A stretch of DNA of 9,197 nt from Chloroflexia bacterium (lineage in GTDB: Bacteria > Chloroflexota > Chloroflexia > Thermomicrobiales > JALYUS01). Shown here piece by piece: positions 5,967 through 9,197 of the stretch. Each line of letters begins with the position of its first letter. Within the stretch, counting starts at the first letter, position 1. A program made the translations under genes and the position numbers. Below the pieces are notes generated by a model that saw only the letters and a list, made by a program, of their open reading frames with translations, made no database searches and was not told the origin of the DNA. The stretch is from positions 1 through 9,197 of the forward strand of contig JAICIL010000177.1 of assembly GCA_025924435.1 (NCBI GenBank). Reading direction: 5' to 3'.

Positions 5967-7202
5967 ATGGATCTTAACTATACGGCGGAGGATAAGGCCT
6001 TCCGGCAGCAGGTCCGCCACTGGCTGGAAGAGAATATCCCGAAAAAGCGGCCCGAAACACTCGACGAGCGGCGGGCGTGGCATCGCAAACTGTACGAAGC
6101 GGGCTACCTCGGCATGGGCTGGCCGAAGGAGTACGGCGGGCAGGACGCGCGCCCGATGGAGCAGGCGATTGTCGGCGAGGAACTGGCCCGCGCGAACGCC
6201 CCGGCCTCCCTGAATGGCCTCGGCATCGGCATCGTCGCGCCGACGCTCATCTACCACGGCACCGAGCAGCAGAAGCGCGACCACATCTCGCGGATCCTCA
6301 CGGCGGAGGAACTCTGGTGCCAGTTGTACTCCGAGCCGAACTCCGGGTCGGACCTCGCCAGCCTCCAGTGCCGCGCGGACGTGAACGGCGATGAGTTCAT
6401 CATCAACGGCCAGAAAATCTGGACGAGCGGCGCGGTGATCGCGGACTGGGGCATCCTGCTCGCGCGCACCGACCGCAGCGCGCCGAAGCACCAGGGCATC
6501 TCCTGCATCATGCTCGACATGCACCAGCCGGGCGTCGAGGTGCGCCCCCTGAAGCAGATCAGCGGATCGAGCGAGTTCTGCGAGGTCTTCTTCACGAACG
6601 TGCGCGTCAACGCAGACAACCTGATCGGCGAGATGAACGCCGGGTGGCGGATCGCCCAGACGACGCTCTCCTACGAGCGCGGCGGCAACGTCCTCTCCCG
6701 CGTCGTGCGGCTGCAGGAGATGTACAGCCGGATGATCGAGGTCTGCACATCGCTCAAGCGCAACGGCAAGCCCGCGATCGAGGACCCGAACGTCCGGCAG
6801 AAACTGGGCGAGATCTACGCGGAGATCGAGGTGCTGCGCTACGCTGCGCTCCGCCTGCTCAGCCGCCTCGAGAAGGGGCAGCGCCCTGGCCCGGAGGCGT
6901 CCATCTCCAAACTGCACTACTCCGAACTCGACAAGCACGTGCAGGAACTCTTCCTCGACATCCTCGGCCCGTACGGGTTGCAGACGGGCGGCCTGCCGCC
7001 GGAGTATGCGCTGCACGCCGATTCCGACTTCGGCGAGGCGGGCAGTTGGGCGTACTCCTTCTTCTGGTCGCGCGCCGGGACGATCTACGCCGGTTCGTCG
7101 GAAGTCCAGAAGAACATCCTCGGCGAGCGCGTGCTCGGCCTGCCGAAGGAAGTGCGCGAAGACCGCATCGCCCTCGCCCAGAAAGCGGCGGCGGGCGACT
7201 GA
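5967..7202 (+). CDS. Acyl-CoA dehydrogenase A, predicted catalytic subunit of a heteromeric enzyme
   Basis: FAD-dependent alpha,beta-desaturation of an acyl-CoA thioester with electrons passed to ETF; 411 residues. The N-terminal helical domain is residues 1-115, the middle beta domain includes LYSEPNSGSDLAS (120-132) and WTSG (152-155), and the C-terminal helical domain follows. E237 in LSYERGG aligns with the catalytic Glu254 position of isovaleryl-CoA dehydrogenase (LERL context). The alternative MCAD site is lost: IYAGSSEV (373-380) has Ala375 where MCAD has Glu. The FAD-binding RxxFG and QxxGGxG motifs of the C-terminal domain are absent, replaced by DPNVRQKLGEIYAEIEVLR (273-291) and LGPYGLQTGGLPPE (333-346). 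This is the layout of the catalytic partner in FadE26/FadE27-type heterotetramers. The start at 5967 follows AGGGAGGG (5951-5958); the open frame extends to 5874 but lacks a site. The next gene encodes the presumed partner. Confidence 0.93.
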   Translation: MDLNYTAEDKAFRQQVRHWLEENIPKKRPETLDERRAWHRKLYEAGYLGMGWPKEYGGQDARPMEQAIVGEELARANAPASLNGLGIGIVAPTLIYHGTEQQKRDHISRILTAEELWCQLYSEPNSGSDLASLQCRADVNGDEFIINGQKIWTSGAVIADWGILLARTDRSAPKHQGISCIMLDMHQPGVEVRPLKQISGSSEFCEVFFTNVRVNADNLIGEMNAGWRIAQTTLSYERGGNVLSRVVRLQEMYSRMIEVCTSLKRNGKPAIEDPNVRQKLGEIYAEIEVLRYAALRLLSRLEKGQRPGPEASISKLHYSELDKHVQELFLDILGPYGLQTGGLPPEYALHADSDFGEAGSWAYSFFWSRAGTIYAGSSEVQKNILGERVLGLPKEVREDRIALAQKAAAGD

Positions 7203-7203
7203 G

Positions 7204-7333
7204 AACCTAACCCCCCGGCCCCCTTCCCGCGAGGAAGGGGGAGCACCGATGCAATGCCGTGGCGTTCCGGGGGATGCTACAAGCCTATACAGAAGGCACC
7301 CCTCCCTCGCGGGGAGGGGCGGGGGGAGAGGTA
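7204..7333. repeat. Palindromic intercistronic repeat, family 2, full copy
   Basis: A 130-base imperfect palindrome filling the gap between the two dehydrogenase genes. Its ends, AACCTAACCCCCCGGCCCC at 7204-7222 and the GGGGCGGGGGGAGAGGT at 7316-7332, are near inverted copies. Each half also carries its own hairpin: 7219-7227 with 7233-7241 (9 bp), and 7299-7306 with 7312-7319 (8 bp). The ~57-base middle shows nothing recognisable. The first half matches the half copy at 3705-3749. The last bases, AGAGG, serve as the ribosome-binding site of the next gene. No coding capacity; the in-frame ATG at 7259 reads PPSRGGAGGEVK-like repeat peptide. Confidence 0.85.
7323..7331 (+). promoter_or_regulatory. 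Repeat-derived Shine-Dalgarno of acyl-CoA dehydrogenase B
   Basis: The G-rich end of the family 2 repeat reads GGGGAGAGG, with AGAGG ending 5 nt before ATG at 7337 and an A-rich spacer. It fixes the start at 7337 rather than the in-frame ATG at 7259 inside the repeat. The repeat therefore provides the translation signal of the downstream gene. Confidence 0.6.
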
Positions 7334-7336
7334 AAA

Positions 7337-8479
7337 ATGGATTTCGATTTCACGGAAGATCAGGTGATGCTGCGCGGGCTGGTGCGGGAGTTCCTGACGG
7401 AGCAGGCGCCGGTGGCGCATGTCCGCGCGATGATGGACGACGAGCGGGGGTACGACCCCGACATCTACCGCCGCTTCGTGCAGTTGGGCATGCTCCCCTT
7501 CCCGGAGGAGTACGGCGGCGCGGGGCTTGGCATGGTCGAGCAGGCGATCATCCTCGATGAGATGGGGCGCATCCCCTATCCCGGCCCGTACTTCGCGACG
7601 GTGGTCCTCGCCGGGAGCGCGATTATAGCCTCCGGCGATGAGAAGGCGATGGCGCGCTACCTCCCCGATGTCTGCGACGGCGGCCTGACGATGACGCTCG
7701 CCTTCCTTGAGGACTCCATCGGCTGGGGGCCGGACGAAATCGCCCTCGCCGCGAAGAAGGAGGGCGATGCGTACGTCCTCAATGGCATCAAGCGGTTCGT
7801 CCCCTTCGGGCACACGGCGGACGTCATCCTCGTCGCGGCGCGCACGGGAGGCAGCGGTGCGGAGGGGATCTCGCTGATCGCCGTCCCGCGCGACGCCGAC
7901 GGGCTGCGCATTGATAAGGACGTGATCTCCGACCTGACCGAGAAGAGCGCGACGCTGCATTTCGAGAACGCGCGCGTGCCCGCCGAGAACCTGCTCGGCG
8001 CGGAGGGCGGTGCGTGGCCCGCTGTGCGGACGGCGCTCCAGCACGCGGCGGTCGGGGCGTGCGCGGAGATGCTCGGCGCGTCCCGCAAGTCGCTCGAAAT
8101 GTCCACGGACTATGCGAAGGTGCGCAAGCAGTTCGGCCAGTTCATCGGCCAGTTCCAGGCCGTCAAGCACAAGTTGTCCGAAATGCTCGTCGCGGTCGAG
8201 AACGCGCACGCCGCGACGTACTACGCCGCCTGGGCGCTCGACGCCGACGCGCCGGACGCCGCGCTCGCCGTCTCGGTCGCCAAGTCGTTCGTCAACGGCG
8301 CGTCCCGGAAGGTCTGCGGCGAGGCGATCCAGGTGCACGGGGGCATCGGCTTCACCTGGGAGTACGACCTGCATCTCTATTTCAAGCGCGCCAAGTACTT
8401 CGAGCCGCTCTACGGCGACCTCGAAGCCCACCGCGAGCGCGTCCTCCAGGAAGTCCTCGCCGGGCACATCGCGGAGTAA
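7337..8479 (+). CDS. Acyl-CoA dehydrogenase B, predicted non-catalytic FAD-supporting subunit
   Basis: Acyl-CoA dehydrogenase family protein, 380 residues, complete. It begins MDFDFTEDQ, typical of the family, with EEYGGAGLGMVEQA at 57-70. The C-terminal FAD-binding motifs are intact: RKQFG (263-267), IGQFQAVKH (270-278) and IQVHGGIGFTWEYDL (331-345). The catalytic glutamate is missing: the isovaleryl-type position is Ala237 (LQHAAVG, 234-240), and there is no YEGT motif at the MCAD position. The middle-domain signature is also degenerate (LAFLEDSIGWGPDE, 121-134, without the usual TEPxxGSD). This is the reverse of dehydrogenase A, so the two should form one enzyme with shared active sites, as in mycobacterial FadE27/FadE28-type subunits. 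B alone is predicted to be inactive. The branched or bulky (steroid-like) substrates of that family are possible but unproven. It lies 134 bases after gene A and 167 before the hydratase gene. Confidence 0.93.
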   Translation: MDFDFTEDQVMLRGLVREFLTEQAPVAHVRAMMDDERGYDPDIYRRFVQLGMLPFPEEYGGAGLGMVEQAIILDEMGRIPYPGPYFATVVLAGSAIIASGDEKAMARYLPDVCDGGLTMTLAFLEDSIGWGPDEIALAAKKEGDAYVLNGIKRFVPFGHTADVILVAARTGGSGAEGISLIAVPRDADGLRIDKDVISDLTEKSATLHFENARVPAENLLGAEGGAWPAVRTALQHAAVGACAEMLGASRKSLEMSTDYAKVRKQFGQFIGQFQAVKHKLSEMLVAVENAHAATYYAAWALDADAPDAALAVSVAKSFVNGASRKVCGEAIQVHGGIGFTWEYDLHLYFKRAKYFEPLYGDLEAHRERVLQEVLAGHIAE

Positions 8480-8480
8480 C

Positions 8481-8500
8481 GGACGAAACCGGACGAAACC
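8481..8500. repeat. Tandem decamer duplication
   Basis: GGACGAAACC occurs twice head to tail directly after the dehydrogenase B stop codon and overlaps the outer end of repeat copy 3, whose arm begins at 8496. It may be a scar of the repeat's insertion, such as slipped or staggered-cut duplication; the far end of the element lacks a matching copy, so a classical target-site duplication is not shown. Confidence 0.7.
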
Positions 8501-8624
8501 GATTGAACCGCAAAGACGCGAAGGACGCAGAGGACGCAAAGAGGGAGAGAAGGATAAGAGACCCGAGTTCCTGTATTCCTTTGCGATCTTTATGTCCTTC
8601 GCGTCTTTGCGGTTCAATCGGTTT
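8496..8624. repeat. Palindromic intercistronic repeat, family 1, copy 3
   Basis: A 129-base element with perfect 31-bp inverted ends (8496-8526 and 8594-8624), the longest perfect arms of the three copies. Inside, GCAGAGGACGCAAAGAGG-like units continue with mismatches and the centre is A/G-rich. It shares GATTGAACCGC at its outer edge with the right end of copy 2, which places the real element boundary outside the AACCGC core. It sits between dehydrogenase B and the hydratase, ending 10 bases before the hydratase Shine-Dalgarno sequence. Almost perfect arms suggest recent insertion or maintained structure. Confidence 0.9.
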
Positions 8625-8646
8625 GGCTGATTAACGGGAGGTAGGC

Positions 8647-9138
8647 ATGAGTACATCGGGTGCGGAGACGGAGCGGGTGGTGACGTCGGTGGCGGAGTTG
8701 AAGGAATTGATCGGGCAGGAGATCGGCGTCAGCGAGTGGGTGGAGATCACGCAGGAGCGCGTCAACCAGTTCGCGGACGCGACCGGCGATCATCAGTACA
8801 TCCATGTGGACCCGGAGCGGGCGAAGACGACCTTTTTCGGCGGCACGGTGGCGCACGGCTACCTGACGCTCTCGCTCATCCCCTATCTGGGGAGCAAGCG
8901 CGCGTCCGGTGTCAAGATCAGTCTCGGCGGGCGGATGGGCGTCAACTACGGGCTGAACCGCGTGCGCTTCGTCTCGCCCGTGCGCGTCGGCAAGCGCATC
9001 CGGATGCGCTCGAAACTGCTCAATGTCGAGGAGATCGGCGACCGTGCCGTGCAGATGACGAGCGAGCAGACCATCGAGGTCGAGGGCGAGGAGAAACCCG
9101 CCTGCGTCGCCGAGACGCTGGGACGCACCTATTTCTAG
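8647..9138 (+). CDS. MaoC/NodN-like (R)-specific enoyl-CoA hydratase
   Basis: Predicted hot-dog-fold hydratase, 163 residues, adding water to trans-2-enoyl-CoA to give (R)-3-hydroxyacyl-CoA. The hydratase motif is FADATGDHQYIHVDPERA at 42-59, with the catalytic Asp and His as D48 and H53, followed by FFGGTVAHGYLTLSL at 63-77. Sequence and spacing closely resemble Mycobacterium tuberculosis Rv0130 (HtdZ), whose Asp40 and His45 fall on the same motif. Other matching segments are SEWVEITQERVNQF, VNYGLNRVRF and KPACVAE. It is a single-domain member, so it should dimerise. The start at 8647 has GGGAGGT (8635-8641) upstream. Its position after the two dehydrogenases fits the second step of a beta-oxidation cycle. 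The (R) product would need an (R)-specific dehydrogenase or an epimerase, neither seen here. It could equally feed storage or lipid synthesis. Confidence 0.93.
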   Translation: MSTSGAETERVVTSVAELKELIGQEIGVSEWVEITQERVNQFADATGDHQYIHVDPERAKTTFFGGTVAHGYLTLSLIPYLGSKRASGVKISLGGRMGVNYGLNRVRFVSPVRVGKRIRMRSKLLNVEEIGDRAVQMTSEQTIEVEGEEKPACVAETLGRTYF

Positions 9139-9197
9139 AATCATGATGGTGGCGGGGGTGAGCCCCCCCAAAAACCCCGGGGCAGGCGGGGGCCCCC
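9139..9197. other. G/C homopolymer-rich contig end, no gene
   Basis: After the hydratase stop the sequence becomes runs of G and C. A 5-bp GGGGG-TGAG-CCCCC stem (9154-9167) is followed by AAAAA rather than T, so it is not a convincing terminator for the plus-strand operon. The similarity in character to bases 1-110 suggests assembly-end artefact. Confidence 0.5.

Noticed and set aside
3705..7333. CRISPR array or integron attC sites from the repeated palindromes
   Set aside because: Copies are few, kilobases apart, with no regular spacers, no cas genes, no integrase and no cassette-like layout.
7277..8656. 459-codon minus-strand open frame opposite acyl-CoA dehydrogenase B
   Set aside because: Antisense shadow of a motif-complete gene; low-complexity Arg/Ala/Val/Asp composition, and its ends read through both repeat families.
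9139..9197. Third copy of the family 2 repeat at the right end
   Set aside because: It has C-runs but not the GAACCT lead or the purine/pyrimidine hairpin of the other copies; assembly noise is more likely.

Overview
This is a GC-rich bacterial window, probably a whole short contig, because both ends dissolve into G/C homopolymer runs. It carries eight genes around one divergent promoter region. Predicted proteins include a menaquinone-type ETF oxidoreductase, paired actinobacterial-style acyl-CoA dehydrogenases and an Rv0130-like hydratase. Intercistronic repeats read as NRKDAEDAE-like and LTPCPSPLR-like peptides. Together these suggest a respiratory, fatty-acyl-CoA-oxidising bacterium such as a member of the Chloroflexota or a similar uncultured high-GC lineage. 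That assignment is inference, since there is no marker gene in the window.

Minus strand, in transcription order: etfB (5650-4865), etfA (4704-3751), a small four-helix membrane protein of unknown function (3661-3170), a membrane-bound heme b/Fe-S oxidoreductase of the ETF:menaquinone oxidoreductase (EMO) type (3173-1038, start overlapping the previous stop), and a metallo-beta-lactamase-fold hydrolase (953-111). Plus strand: acyl-CoA dehydrogenase A (5967-7202), acyl-CoA dehydrogenase B (7337-8479) and a MaoC/NodN-type enoyl-CoA hydratase (8647-9138).

The genes form a coherent pathway. The two dehydrogenases have complementary missing motifs: A has the catalytic glutamate but not the FAD-binding motifs, and B is the reverse. 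They are therefore predicted to form a single obligate heteromeric dehydrogenase, as in the mycobacterial FadE pairs of steroid side-chain oxidation. Its enoyl-CoA product would be hydrated by the MaoC protein. The electrons would pass through EtfAB to the EMO protein and into the quinone pool. The divergent region (5651-5966) has two good sigma70-like promoters back to back, with a perfect 6-4-6 palindrome covering the TTGA core of both -35 boxes. This is a simple way to co-regulate the dehydrogenase and its electron acceptor.

The second striking feature is repeats. Two unrelated palindromic families occupy the co-directional gene junctions: family 1 at 971-1094, 4727-4856 and 8496-8624; family 2 at 3705-3749 and 7204-7333. 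Every co-directional junction that is not a start/stop overlap has one. In two places a repeat has become functional sequence: it encodes the last 18 residues and stop of the EMO protein, and it supplies the ribosome-binding site of dehydrogenase B. No RNA genes, CRISPR arrays, insertion-sequence transposases or phage genes were seen.
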